DNA of 27,973 nt, taken from NCBI GenBank assembly GCA_937927445.1, contig CALAOB010000024.1, forward strand, positions 1 to 27,973. The letters run 5' to 3'. Positions 7,948-15,375 of this stretch are shown piece by piece. This DNA is from an uncultured Oribacterium sp. GTDB taxonomy: Bacteria > Bacillota > Clostridia > Lachnospirales > Lachnospiraceae. Numbering within the stretch: position 1 is the first letter of the stretch; each line of letters starts with the position of its first letter. The position numbers and the translations under genes are program-made. The notes beneath the pieces are model-generated. The model was not told where the DNA came from. It did no database searches and saw only the letters and a list, made by a program, of their open reading frames with translations.

Positions 7948-7968
7948 CTTGCTTGTTTCTCCTCTCGA

Positions 7969-8331
7969 TTAGAATTCAAGGCCAGCTTCTCTTGCAGCAT
8001 CTGCGAGAGCCTGAACCTTACCATGATACAGGAAGCCGCCACGGTCAAATACAACCTGCTTGATTCCCTTAGCCAGAGCCTTCTCTGCGATGGCCTTACC
8101 AACGTACTGAGCAGCCTCGATATTGCTTGTGTTCTCTAAGTTTGCATCCTTATCAAGAGTAGATGCAGCGCAAAGAGTGTTGCCTGCTACATCATCGATA
8201 ATCTGTGCATACATGTGCTTGTCAGATCTGAATACGGAAAGACGTGGTCTCTCTGGAGTACCAGAAAAACGGTTTCTAAGTCTCTCGTGCTTCTTCTGGC
8301 GAAGTTCAGCTTTATTTCTCTTACTTACCAT
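7969..8331 (-). CDS. rplR: Large-subunit ribosomal protein L18
   Basis: L18 binds 5S rRNA with L5 and helps dock it in the central protuberance. The 120-residue protein has a basic N-terminal tail, then RPRLSVFRSDKHMYAQIIDD and the C-terminal FDRGGFLYHGKVQALADAAREAGLEF signature. A TAGGAGG ribosome-binding site precedes the ATG. It starts 16 bases after rplF. Confidence 0.98.
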   Translation of the reverse strand: MVSKRNKAELRQKKHERLRNRFSGTPERPRLSVFRSDKHMYAQIIDDVAGNTLCAASTLDKDANLENTSNIEAAQYVGKAIAEKALAKGIKQVVFDRGGFLYHGKVQALADAAREAGLEF

Positions 8332-8347
8332 TTCACTTTCCTCCTAA

Positions 8348-8890
8348 TTATTTCTTACCTGTCTTACCAACCTTACGTCTGATGATCTCATCAGCATACT
8401 TGATACCCTTGCCCTTATATGGCTCCGGTCCTCTCTTGCTGCGGATCTCAGCTGCGTACTGGCCAACTGCTTCCTTATCAATACCGCGTACGAAGATGGT
8501 GTTTGTGCCCTCAAGTACAGCCTCAACACCCTCTGGATCTTCCATGGTAACCGGGTGAGAATAGCCGAGTGTAAGGGTCAGGGTCTTGCCCTGCTTCGCT
8601 GCTCTGTAACCTACACCGTTGATCTCGAGCTTCTTCTCGAAACCGTTGGTTACACCATCCACCATGTTGTGAATGAGCGCTCTGGTAAGTCCGTGAAGGG
8701 ACTTCTCCTTCTTATTATCGTTTGGTCTGCTGACAACGATCTCGCCGTCCTTCTGCTCGATAGTGATTTCCGGAGCGAACTGCTTCTCAAGAGTGCCCTT
8801 CGGTCCCTTTACAGAAAGAACGTTGTTGTCCTTGATCTCAACAGTAACACCTGCTGGGATTACTACCGGTAATTTTCCGATACGTGACAT
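8348..8890 (-). CDS. rplF: Large-subunit ribosomal protein L6
   Basis: L6 lies near the factor-binding stalk base of the 50S subunit. The 180-residue protein begins MSRIGKLPVVIPAGV and has two homologous alpha/beta domains. The C-terminal domain carries the conserved RGPEPYKGKGIKYADE motif. The 120-base spacer before it is unusual and contains a GNRA-type hairpin and a short tandem repeat. Otherwise the gene is ordinary. Confidence 0.98.
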   Translation of the reverse strand: MSRIGKLPVVIPAGVTVEIKDNNVLSVKGPKGTLEKQFAPEITIEQKDGEIVVSRPNDNKKEKSLHGLTRALIHNMVDGVTNGFEKKLEINGVGYRAAKQGKTLTLTLGYSHPVTMEDPEGVEAVLEGTNTIFVRGIDKEAVGQYAAEIRSKRGPEPYKGKGIKYADEIIRRKVGKTGKK

Positions 8891-8915
8891 ACTAATGTCT
8901 CCTCTCTTAAATTCT

Positions 8916-8931
8916 CTGTCCTTCCGGACAG
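8916..8931 (-). other. GGAA-tetraloop hairpin before rplF
   Basis: In the transcript CTGTCC and GGACAG form a perfect 6-bp stem around a GGAA loop, a stable GNRA-type tetraloop. It lies about 25 bases upstream of the rplF start, just before the ribosome-binding site. GNRA loops often dock into other RNA or protein, so it could be a regulatory or processing element. No family match is claimed. Confidence 0.4.
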
Positions 8932-8967
8932 TTTTCAGATTACTAGTTACTATTTGTAAGCTTCGTT

Positions 8968-9001
8968 CAGCTTATTCGGTTATACAGCTTATTGGGTTAA
9001 G
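8968..9001. repeat. Two-copy 17-bp tandem repeat in the rpsH-rplF spacer
   Basis: Two adjacent 17-bp units (8968-8984 and 8985-9001) share the core CAGCTTATTsGGTTA and match at 14 of 17 positions. They abut the rpsH stop region within a 120-base spacer. A local slippage duplication is the simplest explanation. One arm can also pair with the nearby AAGCTT (8958-8963) to form a small hairpin. Confidence 0.6.
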
Positions 9002-9010
9002 TAAGTTATA

Positions 9011-9412
9011 TTACCAAACAAATGCCAGAACTTCGCCGCCTACGCCCTTTGCTCTTGCTTCACGATCAGTCATAACGCCCTGATTGGTAGAAACAATGGC
9101 GATACCGAGACCGCCCAGTACGGAAGGCATGTTCTCCTTGCCAGCATATACTCTCAGACCCGGCTTGGAAATCTTACGGATGCCGCCGATGATCTTATCG
9201 TTCTTCGTAGCGCCATACTTAAGAGTAACCTTGATGTCCTTGAACTTACCGTTGTCAACGAGCTCATACTTAGCGATGTAGCCCTCATTTACCAGGATGT
9301 CAGCGATAGCAAGCTTCATCTTGGAGGATGGGATAGTTACTGTGTCGTGCTTTGCAGTGTTTGCATTACGGATTCTTGTAAGCATATCTGCGATTGGATC
9401 ACTCATACTCAT
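9011..9412 (-). CDS. rpsH: Small-subunit ribosomal protein S8
   Basis: S8 binds the central domain of 16S rRNA and in E. coli represses the spc operon by binding its own mRNA. The 133-residue protein has the N-terminal DPIADMLTRIRNA motif and the C-terminal STNQGVMTDREARAKGVGGEVLAFVW signature. An MSM start is used; the second ATG two codons later is also possible. The ribosome-binding site AAAGGA is about 11 bases upstream. It is preceded by an exceptional 330-base spacer with its own promoter candidate. Confidence 0.98.
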   Translation of the reverse strand: MSMSDPIADMLTRIRNANTAKHDTVTIPSSKMKLAIADILVNEGYIAKYELVDNGKFKDIKVTLKYGATKNDKIIGGIRKISKPGLRVYAGKENMPSVLGGLGIAIVSTNQGVMTDREARAKGVGGEVLAFVW

Positions 9413-9742
9413 GTTTACGGATATCCTTTCTTAAAAAAATATAGTTTGTTATATGTCCGCATAATTTCGGACAAAGCAAATGCCGCGTCAACAGGGTGAT
9501 CTCACCTGACCAGTCCATAGGATACGGGATCCGATGCTTAGTCTGATGGCACAGCGTATGCTGTGCGGCCTGCGGCGCAACATTTACATTATAACCATTT
9601 TTCTCCGAGTTGCAACCCGGTCCGGCGTATCTTTTTGAAGTAAATCCTGTACTTCTTTAAATACAATCCGGAAATTATCGCCTTTGACAACACAGCCCCG
9701 GAGGGTCACATTGCCGCAGGCTCAAATGGTGGAAGGTCCTGA
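9413..9742 (-). promoter_or_regulatory. 330-base rpsN-rpsH spacer with structured rpsH leader
   Basis: This is the longest gap in the spc region, where spacers are otherwise mostly 2-25 bases. I see no gene or RNA gene in it. Downstream of the internal promoter (9588-9615) the predicted leader of about 169 bases contains three hairpins: a perfect 7-bp stem with ATAC loop (9549-9566), a bulged 6-bp stem near 9499-9515 (CAGGTG with CACCCTG), and a 5-bp stem (9455-9459 with 9468-9472) shortly before an AT-rich stretch and the rpsH ribosome-binding site. The half nearer rpsN (9616-9742) has no clear terminator. Confidence 0.5.
9588..9615 (-). promoter_or_regulatory. Internal promoter before rpsH
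   Basis: Minus-strand TTGCAA (9610-9615), 16-base spacer, then a perfect TATAAT (9588-9593). Predicted start near 9581. It would supply rpsH, rplF and the rest of the spc and alpha genes independently of the S10 promoters. The exact -10 makes this one of the better promoter candidates in the window. Confidence 0.65.
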
Positions 9743-9928
9743 TTACCAGGAAGCCTTCTTAACACCAGGGATCTCACCCTTGTATGCAAGCTCACGGAAG
9801 CATACACGGCAGATGCCGTACTTCTTAAGAACAGAGTGAGGTCTTCCGCAGATCTTGCATCTGGTATATGCTCTGGTGGAGAACTTCGGAGCCTTCTGCT
9901 GCTTTAACTTCATTGATAACTTAGCCAT
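9743..9928 (-). CDS. rpsN: Small-subunit ribosomal protein S14, zinc type
   Basis: A 61-residue S14 of the short, zinc-binding type (often called type Z). Cys24, Cys27, Cys40 and Cys43 form the CxxC-x12-CxxC ribbon, and the C-terminus ends in the conserved KKASW. S14 lies in the 30S head. It starts 12 bases after rplE. The 330-base spacer that follows is anomalous. Confidence 0.98.
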   Translation of the reverse strand: MAKLSMKLKQQKAPKFSTRAYTRCKICGRPHSVLKKYGICRVCFRELAYKGEIPGVKKASW

Positions 9929-9940
9929 ATTTTCCTCCGA

Positions 9941-10480
9941 TTACTTTGCGAACGGCATGTTGAACAGTCTAAGAAGCTCTCTAGCCTCTTCGTCCGTCTT
10001 TGCAGTCGTAACGAAGATGATATCCATACCTCTTACCTTATCAACCTTATCAAACTCGATCTCAGGGAAAATGATCTGCTCCTTGAGGCCAAGTGCATAG
10101 TTACCTCTGCCATCAAATGCGTTCGGGTTAACGCCTCTGAAGTCTCTTACGCGCGGAAGTGCGAGGTTGATCAGACGATCAGCGAACTCGTACATTCTCT
10201 CGCCACGAAGAGTAACCTTACATCCGATAGCCTGTCCCTCTCTGATCTTGAAGTTTGCAACAGACTTCTTTGCCTTGGTGGTTACAGCATGCTGACCAGT
10301 GATGATCTCAAGATCACGCACTGCGCTGTCGAGAACCTTGGAATTTTCCTTAGCTTCTCCAACGCCCATGTTGATAACGATCTTATCAAGCTTAGGAATC
10401 TCGTTAACGTTCTTGTAACCGAACTTCTTCGTCATAGCTTCCTTGATCTCGCTATTATAAAGATCCTTTAATCTAGCCAT
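9941..10480 (-). CDS. rplE: Large-subunit ribosomal protein L5
   Basis: L5 binds 5S rRNA and contacts the P-site tRNA from the central protuberance. The 179-residue protein is full length, with IPKLDKIVINMGVGEAKENSK near the start, the GQHAVTTKAKKSVANFKIREG motif, RDFRGVNPNAFDGRGNY, and the C-terminal GMDIIFVTTAKTDEEARELL. It lies 20 bases after rplX and 12 before rpsN. Confidence 0.98.
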   Translation of the reverse strand: MARLKDLYNSEIKEAMTKKFGYKNVNEIPKLDKIVINMGVGEAKENSKVLDSAVRDLEIITGQHAVTTKAKKSVANFKIREGQAIGCKVTLRGERMYEFADRLINLALPRVRDFRGVNPNAFDGRGNYALGLKEQIIFPEIEFDKVDKVRGMDIIFVTTAKTDEEARELLRLFNMPFAK

Positions 10481-10500
10481 CTTAAAATTCCTCCTTTCTC

Positions 10501-10806
10501 TTACTCAACGACCTTACCGGTCTTCTTCGCAACTCTTACCTTCTTGCCGTCCTTAACCTCGAAGCCTACGCGAGTAGCCTGTCCGTCAACAACGAGCATC
10601 ACGTTGGAAGCGTCGATCGGAGCCTCCTTGTGAAGGATGCCACCCTGCGGATTAACCTGAGATGGCTTCTGGTGCTTGGTTACCATATTGCAGCCTTCAA
10701 CGACTACCTTATTGGTTGCCGGGTCAAAGGAAAGGACCTTGCCCTGCTTACCATTGTCCTTACCGGCAATGATCTTTACCATATCGTCTTTCTTAATTCT
10801 ACGCAT
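10501..10806 (-). CDS. rplX: Large-subunit ribosomal protein L24
   Basis: L24 is an assembly-initiating 50S protein near the tunnel exit. The 101-residue protein has an N-terminal KOW motif (DMVKIIAGKDNGKQGKVLSFDP) and the NPQGGILHKEAPIDASNVM segment. An AAGGAGG site lies eight bases before the ATG. It starts 12 bases after rplN. Confidence 0.98.
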   Translation of the reverse strand: MRRIKKDDMVKIIAGKDNGKQGKVLSFDPATNKVVVEGCNMVTKHQKPSQVNPQGGILHKEAPIDASNVMLVVDGQATRVGFEVKDGKKVRVAKKTGKVVE

Positions 10807-10818
10807 CTGGCAACCTCC

Positions 10819-11187
10819 TTACAGTACTTCCGGAGCGAGGGAAACGATCTTCATGTAACCATGATCACGAAGCTCTCTTGCTACCGGTCCAAAAATACGT
10901 GTTCCCTTAGGTGTTCCATCGTCCTTAAGGATAACCGCTGCATTCTCGTCGAACTTGATGTAGCTGCCGTCCTTACGACGGATATCATCAACGGTTCTTA
11001 CTACAACAGCCTTGACAACGTCACCCTTCTTTACCTGACCGCCAGGGATGGCATCCTTAACGGATGCGATGATTACATCTCCGACAGCAGCATATCTTCT
11101 GGTTGAGCCACCCATAACGCGGATGCAAAGAAGCTCTCTTGCACCTGTGTTATCAGCAACTCTAAGTCTTGTTTCCTGCTGAATCAT
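10819..11187 (-). CDS. rplN: Large-subunit ribosomal protein L14
   Basis: L14 lies at the subunit interface and is the docking site for silencing factor RsfS in other bacteria. The 122-residue protein begins MIQQETRLRVADNTGARELLCIRVMGGS and ends EVL, with RIFGPVARELRD in the C-terminal part. Length is exactly that of the family. It follows rpsQ by 25 bases. Confidence 0.98.
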   Translation of the reverse strand: MIQQETRLRVADNTGARELLCIRVMGGSTRRYAAVGDVIIASVKDAIPGGQVKKGDVVKAVVVRTVDDIRRKDGSYIKFDENAAVILKDDGTPKGTRIFGPVARELRDHGYMKIVSLAPEVL

Positions 11188-11212
11188 ATAATGCTCCTTC
11201 CTTGCCTCTTAA

Positions 11213-11467
11213 TTACTTAGCCTTCTCAACGATCTCAACAAGTCTCCATCTCTTTGTCTTAGAAAGAGGTCTTGTCGCCATTACCTTAACGGTGTCGCCT
11301 ACGCCAGCTTCGTTGTTCTCGTCGTGAGCGTATACCTTAACGGTTCTCTTTACGATCTTACCGATTACAGGATGCTTAACGTGATCCTCGATAGCGATAA
11401 CGATGGTCTTGTCCATCTTTGCACTAACGACCTTACCGGTACGTGTTTTTCTCAGATTTCTCTCCAT
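11213..11467 (-). CDS. rpsQ: Small-subunit ribosomal protein S17
   Basis: S17 is an OB-fold protein that binds the 5' domain of 16S rRNA. I place the start at the ATG ending at 11467, giving 84 residues beginning MERNLRKTRTGKVVS. A longer reading frame opens with a GTG at 11488, overlapping the rpmC stop. However, the AAAGGAG ribosome-binding site lies inside that extension, nine bases before the ATG, and homologues start at MERN. The DKTIVIAIEDHVKHPVIGK and TRPLSKTKRWRLVEI segments are typical. Spacing from rpmC is then 17 bases. Confidence 0.96.
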   Translation of the reverse strand: MERNLRKTRTGKVVSAKMDKTIVIAIEDHVKHPVIGKIVKRTVKVYAHDENNEAGVGDTVKVMATRPLSKTKRWRLVEIVEKAK

Positions 11468-11484
11468 TGTTGTGCTCTCCTTTC

Positions 11485-11688
11485 TCACGCTTTAGTCTTC
11501 TCTGTGATAACTGTCTGAATACGCGCGATGTTCTTGCGAACCTCGGTGATTCTTGCTGTATTATCGAGCTGGTTGGTAGCGTTCTGGAATCTCAGATTAA
11601 AGAGCTCCTTCTTTGCAGAAACAAGCTCAGCATTGAGCTGCTCTGTTGTCTTCGCCTGTAACTCTTCTACGTAAGTTTTCTTCTTCAT
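11485..11688 (-). CDS. rpmC: Large-subunit ribosomal protein L29
   Basis: A 67-residue, two-helix 50S protein near the tunnel exit, where targeting factors bind. The signature ELFNLRFQNATNQLDNTARI and the C-terminal RKNIARIQTVITEK are characteristic. Its start shares one base with the rplP stop (TAATG arrangement), which indicates translational coupling. Confidence 0.98.
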   Translation of the reverse strand: MKKKTYVEELQAKTTEQLNAELVSAKKELFNLRFQNATNQLDNTARITEVRKNIARIQTVITEKTKA

Positions 11689-12116
11689 TAGTTATCACCG
11701 CCTTCCAGATCGGCCTTCGTAACGATCTTGCAGTTGCAAGGAAGCTTGTGACTAGCAAGTCTAAGTGCCTCTCTTGCCGTCTCCTCAGGTACGCCGGAAA
11801 TCTCAAACATTACTCTACCTGGCTTAACTACAGCTACCCAGTACTCTACAGCGCCCTTTCCGGAACCCATTCTGACGCCGAGTGGCTTAGCTGTGATCGG
11901 CTTGTCAGGGAAGATCTTGATCCATACCTGACCGCCACGCTTGATGTATCTTGTAAGGGCAACTCTGGCTGCCTCGATCTGATTGGATCTGATCCAGCAA
12001 GGCTCAGTTGCGACAAGACCGAACTCACCATAAGTAACCTTATTACCTCTCGTAGCCTTACCCTTCATGTTTCCACGAATCTGCTTACGATACTTCGTTC
12101 TCTTTGGCATTAACAT
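11688..12116 (-). CDS. rplP: Large-subunit ribosomal protein L16
   Basis: L16 helps organise the A-site and peptidyl-transferase region of the 50S subunit. The 142-residue protein begins with the family MLMPKRTKYRK and contains GLVATEPCWIRSNQIEAARVALTRYIKRGGQVWIKIFPDKP and the PLGVRMGSGKGAVEYWVAVVKPG motif. The first ATG has a GGGAG site twelve bases upstream; the second ATG, two codons later, is less well spaced. It lies two bases after rpsC. Confidence 0.98.
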   Translation of the reverse strand: MLMPKRTKYRKQIRGNMKGKATRGNKVTYGEFGLVATEPCWIRSNQIEAARVALTRYIKRGGQVWIKIFPDKPITAKPLGVRMGSGKGAVEYWVAVVKPGRVMFEISGVPEETAREALRLASHKLPCNCKIVTKADLEGGDN

Positions 12117-12118
12117 AA

Positions 12119-12781
12119 TTACTTATCGCTCCCTTCCTTGGTATTCTTGGTAGGAAGAACCTCTCCCTTGTAGATCCATACCTTCACACCGAGTCTGCCG
12201 TATGTGGTAGCAGCCTCAGCGAAGCCATAGTCGATGTCAGCTCTGAGTGTCTGAAGAGGAATGGTTCCCTCGGAGTAGAACTCACGTCTTGCGATATCTG
12301 CACCGCCGAGACGACCACTTACGGAAGCCTTGATACCAAGTACGCCGGACTTCATGGTTCTCTGCATTGCCTGCTTCATCGCTCTTCTGAAAGATACACG
12401 GTTCTCAAGGGACTGTGCGATGTTCTCAGCTACGAGCTGTGCATCACGATCCGGTCTCTTGATCTCCTTGATATCGATGTTGACATTCTTGGAGGTAAGC
12501 TTCTGAACTTCCTTTCTTACCTTCTCGATCTCAGCGCCGCCCTTACCGATAACGAAACCTGGCTTTGCAGTGTAGATCACTACGCGAACCTTATCGTTTG
12601 CAGCTCTCTCGATCTCGATCTTCGCAATTCCTGCAGAGTAAAGTCTCTTCTTCAGGAACTTACGGATGTTGTAGTCTTCAACAAGTGCATCTGAAAAAGT
12701 ATTCTTGTCAGCATACCACTTGGAATCCCAATCTTTAATAACGCCGACTCTCATGCCGTGCGGATTGACTTTCTGACCCAT
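12119..12781 (-). CDS. rpsC: Small-subunit ribosomal protein S3
   Basis: S3 lines the mRNA entry channel and contributes to ribosomal helicase activity. The 220-residue protein starts MGQKVNPHGMRVG and has a KH RNA-binding domain with the GKGG loop at residues 79-82. The C-terminal domain contains GVLGIKASVSGRLGGADIARREFY and the YGFAEAATTYGRLGVKVWIYKG signature. Fifteen bases separate it from rplV. Confidence 0.98.
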   Translation of the reverse strand: MGQKVNPHGMRVGVIKDWDSKWYADKNTFSDALVEDYNIRKFLKKRLYSAGIAKIEIERAANDKVRVVIYTAKPGFVIGKGGAEIEKVRKEVQKLTSKNVNIDIKEIKRPDRDAQLVAENIAQSLENRVSFRRAMKQAMQRTMKSGVLGIKASVSGRLGGADIARREFYSEGTIPLQTLRADIDYGFAEAATTYGRLGVKVWIYKGEVLPTKNTKEGSDK

Positions 12782-12796
12782 TTATATGCCTCCTTC

Positions 12797-13186
12797 TTAC
12801 TTTCTCTCGTCTAAAACTACAGTAATGTGTGAGTTTCTCTTTAAAATTCTGTAGGCTCTGCCCTGTGCTCTCGGATGAATTCTCTTCATCGTAGGAGCTG
12901 CACCAGCGTAGCACTCAGCAACATAAAGATTATCTCTGTTCATGTTGTTGTTGTTCTCTGCGTTTGCAGCAGCAGACTCAAGAAGCTTCTTAACTAAAGT
13001 AGAAGCGTATCTAGGATTGTATGTAACGATACCGAGTGCCTCGTCGAGGTTCTTGCCTCTGATGGCGTCAAGAACGAAGCATGCCTTCTGTACGGATACT
13101 CTTGCATATGAAAGAGTAGCTGAAGGTCTCTTTACAGTATTCGCATTTCTCTCTCTCTTAATCTGAGATCTATGACCCTTTGACAT
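12797..13186 (-). CDS. rplV: Large-subunit ribosomal protein L22
   Basis: L22 reaches into the peptide exit tunnel with a long beta-hairpin, where changes confer macrolide resistance in other bacteria. The 129-residue protein has LSYARVSVQKACFVLDAIRGKNLDEAL, KKLLESAAANAENN and the hairpin tip region PTMKRIHPRAQGRAYRILKRNSHITVVL. The hairpin looks intact and ordinary. It follows rpsS by 33 bases. Confidence 0.98.
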   Translation of the reverse strand: MSKGHRSQIKRERNANTVKRPSATLSYARVSVQKACFVLDAIRGKNLDEALGIVTYNPRYASTLVKKLLESAAANAENNNNMNRDNLYVAECYAGAAPTMKRIHPRAQGRAYRILKRNSHITVVLDERK

Positions 13187-13219
13187 TTTAGAAATGTCCT
13201 CCTTTCAAATATGCGTGAG

Positions 13220-13492
13220 TTATGCTCTCTTCTCGTTGCCGGTGTGGCCGTGGAAGGTTCTGGTTACGACGAACTCTCCGAGCTTGTGTCCAACCATGTC
13301 CTCTGTAACGTATACAGGAACGTGCTTTCTACCGTCATGAACTGCGATGGTGTGACCAACAAATGACGGGAAGATGGTGGAACGACGAGACCAGGTCTTG
13401 ATAACGGCCTTGTTTCCGGAAGCATTCATGTTATCGACAGCCTTCTTCAGCGAAGCGTCAATAAATGGTCCTTTTTTAACTGAACGTGCCAT
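13220..13492 (-). CDS. rpsS: Small-subunit ribosomal protein S19
   Basis: S19 is in the 30S head next to S13 and forms an inter-subunit bridge. The 90-residue protein begins MARSVKKGPFIDASLKKAV and has the RRSTIFPSFVGHTIAVHDGRKHVPVYVTEDMVGHKLGEF signature. Length is slightly below the family's 92. It starts 19 bases after rplB. Confidence 0.98.
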   Translation of the reverse strand: MARSVKKGPFIDASLKKAVDNMNASGNKAVIKTWSRRSTIFPSFVGHTIAVHDGRKHVPVYVTEDMVGHKLGEFVVTRTFHGHTGNEKRA

Positions 13493-13511
13493 ATTATTCT
13501 CTCCTCCTCAA

Positions 13512-14357
13512 TTACTTGATGGCTCTACCATCACGTCTTCTGATGATAAGCTTGTTGGAAGCCTTCTTCTTATTACGTGTCTTAAGACCAAGTGCTGGCT
13601 TGCCCCATGGAGTGCAAGGACCAGGTCTTCCGACAGGTGCCTTACCTTCTCCACCACCGTGCGGGTGATCGTTAGGGTTCATGACTGAACCACGAACAGT
13701 AGGTCTCCAACCCATGTGTCTCTTTCTACCAGCCTTACCAAGGTTGATGAGGTTGTGGTCACCGTTACCTACAACACCGATGGTTGCACGGCACTCTACA
13801 GGAACCATTCTCATCTCGCCGGACGGAAGACGAAGAGTTGCATACTTGCCTTCCTTCGCCATCAGCTGAGCAGCGTTACCAGCAGAACGTACCATACGTG
13901 CGCCCTTGCCAGGGATGAGCTCGATTGCGTGAACGTTTGTACCTACAGGAATCTTGGAAAGCGGTAAGCAGTTGCCAACTCTTGCCTCAGCCTCTGGTCC
14001 GTTCATAACCTTCATACCGTCGGTCAGGCCGTTCGGTGCGAGGATGTATGCCTTCTCACCATCAGCGTAAGCGATGAGTGCGATATTGGCAGTTCTGTTC
14101 GGATCATACTCGATTCCGATAACGGTTGCAGGGATACCATCCTTGCTGTTTCTCTTGAAATCGATGATTCTGTACTTCTGTCTGTTTCCGCCACCCTGGT
14201 GACGAACAGTGATCTTACCCTGATTGTTTCTACCAGCGTTCTCCTTTACTGTAGAAAGAAGAGATCTCTCCGGAGTCTTCTTCGTAATCTCAGAAAAGTC
14301 AGAACCGGTCATGTTTCTTCTCGAAGGTGTATAAGGTCTATATGTCTTAATACCCAT
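13512..14357 (-). CDS. rplB: Large-subunit ribosomal protein L2
   Basis: L2 is essential for subunit joining and supports peptidyl transfer. The 281-residue protein has the N-terminal OB-fold domain (VRHQGGGNRQKYRIIDFKR), the SH3-like domain, and the conserved C-terminal MNPNDHPHGGGEGKAPVGRPGP loop with the histidine important for peptidyl transferase function. Length is near the family norm of 275-280. A 73-base spacer containing an inverted repeat separates it from rplW. Confidence 0.99.
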   Translation of the reverse strand: MGIKTYRPYTPSRRNMTGSDFSEITKKTPERSLLSTVKENAGRNNQGKITVRHQGGGNRQKYRIIDFKRNSKDGIPATVIGIEYDPNRTANIALIAYADGEKAYILAPNGLTDGMKVMNGPEAEARVGNCLPLSKIPVGTNVHAIELIPGKGARMVRSAGNAAQLMAKEGKYATLRLPSGEMRMVPVECRATIGVVGNGDHNLINLGKAGRKRHMGWRPTVRGSVMNPNDHPHGGGEGKAPVGRPGPCTPWGKPALGLKTRNKKKASNKLIIRRRDGRAIK

Positions 14358-14380
14358 GACTTATTTTCTCCTTTTTACTT

Positions 14381-14411
14381 GTCACGTATAATAGAGAATT
14401 TTTCACGTGAC
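14381..14411 (-). other. Inverted repeat in the rplW-rplB spacer
   Basis: GTCACGT (14381-14387) and ACGTGAC (14405-14411) form a perfect 7-bp inverted repeat around an AT-rich 17-base loop, just before the rplB ribosome-binding site. It could fold in the mRNA or be a DNA-binding site. No U tract follows. Confidence 0.4.
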
Positions 14412-14430
14412 GTACTGTGCTATCTGTAAA

Positions 14431-14730
14431 TTAAAGGCCCTGGAAAATCTCGATTTCCTTGGAATCCTCAGTTAAAGTAACGATAGCCTTCTTCGTTGCA
14501 GCTGTCTTGCCGAGCTTGAGACCTCTTCTCTTGGTCTTGCCGTCAGCATTCATCGTGTTTACAGCCTTTACCTTTGTACCCTCGAACATCTTCTCAACGG
14601 CCTCACGAACCTGAGCCTTGGTTGCGTCCGGATTTACAAGGAATGTATACTTCTTGGATGCCATCTCGCCCATGGACTTCTCAGTGATAACCGGGCGGAG
14701 AATAACGTCGTAATACTTAATGTCTGCCAT
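14431..14730 (-). CDS. rplW: Large-subunit ribosomal protein L23
   Basis: L23 is the main docking site for trigger factor and the signal recognition particle at the tunnel exit. The 99-residue protein has YDVILRPVITEKSMGEM, the YTFLVNPDATKAQVREAVEKMF segment and the basic KTKRRGLKLGKT region. Its start codon overlaps the rplD stop by one base (TAATG), indicating coupling. Confidence 0.98.
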   Translation of the reverse strand: MADIKYYDVILRPVITEKSMGEMASKKYTFLVNPDATKAQVREAVEKMFEGTKVKAVNTMNADGKTKRRGLKLGKTAATKKAIVTLTEDSKEIEIFQGL

Positions 14731-15350
14731 TATGCGTATACCTCCTGGATCTTCTCTACAGCTGCCTTCGTAGCAACTACAGTCTGGTACTTAAGAACGT
14801 CGTATACATTGAGCTCGTTTACACCAGCTGTCTTGATGTCAGCGATGTTTCTAGCAGAAAGAACGGTGTTCTTATCGTTCGAATCAAGAAGAACGAATGC
14901 CTTCTCAACCTTGAGTGCATCCAGCATAGCCTGGAAGTTCTTGGTCTTGATCTCGTCGAACTTGATCTCATCAACTACGATGAGCTTGTTCTCCTGAACA
15001 GCGTTGGTGAGTGCAGACTTAAGAGCTGCTCTCTTCTCCTTCTTGTTCATGGTTGTTGTATAGTCACGTGGTACCGGTGCGAATACAACTCCGCCGCCCT
15101 TCCACTGCGGTGCTCTGATGGAGCCCTGTCTTGCATGACCTGTGCCCTTCTGTCTCCAAGGCTTTCTTCCGCCTCCGGAAACCTCTGCACGAGTTAATGC
15201 CTTCTGTGTGCCCTGACGCTTGTTTGCAAGCTGAGCAACGACTGCGAGGTGAAGGAGATGCTCATTGATCTCAACGCCGAATACGGCATCGTTCAGATCC
15301 ATCTTTCCAACTTCCTTGCCCTGCATATCAAATACTGATACGTTAGCCAT
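14730..15350 (-). CDS. rplD: Large-subunit ribosomal protein L4
   Basis: L4 reaches the tunnel constriction with an extended loop. In E. coli it also represses its own S10 operon, and a similar role here is only an inference. The 206-residue protein has the loop segment TRAEVSGGGRKPWRQKGTGHARQGSIRAPQWKGGGVVF (about residues 53-90), the site of macrolide-resistance changes in other species, which looks intact, and a Rossmann-like globular domain. It follows rplC by 25 bases. Confidence 0.98.
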   Translation of the reverse strand: MANVSVFDMQGKEVGKMDLNDAVFGVEINEHLLHLAVVAQLANKRQGTQKALTRAEVSGGGRKPWRQKGTGHARQGSIRAPQWKGGGVVFAPVPRDYTTTMNKKEKRAALKSALTNAVQENKLIVVDEIKFDEIKTKNFQAMLDALKVEKAFVLLDSNDKNTVLSARNIADIKTAGVNELNVYDVLKYQTVVATKAAVEKIQEVYA

Positions 15351-15375
15351 TTATGTGTTCCTCCTTTCGTACGTT

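Noticed and set aside
11468..11488. GTG start for rpsQ overlapping the rpmC stop
   Set aside because: The ribosome-binding site lies inside this extension and homologues begin at MERN, so the downstream ATG is used.
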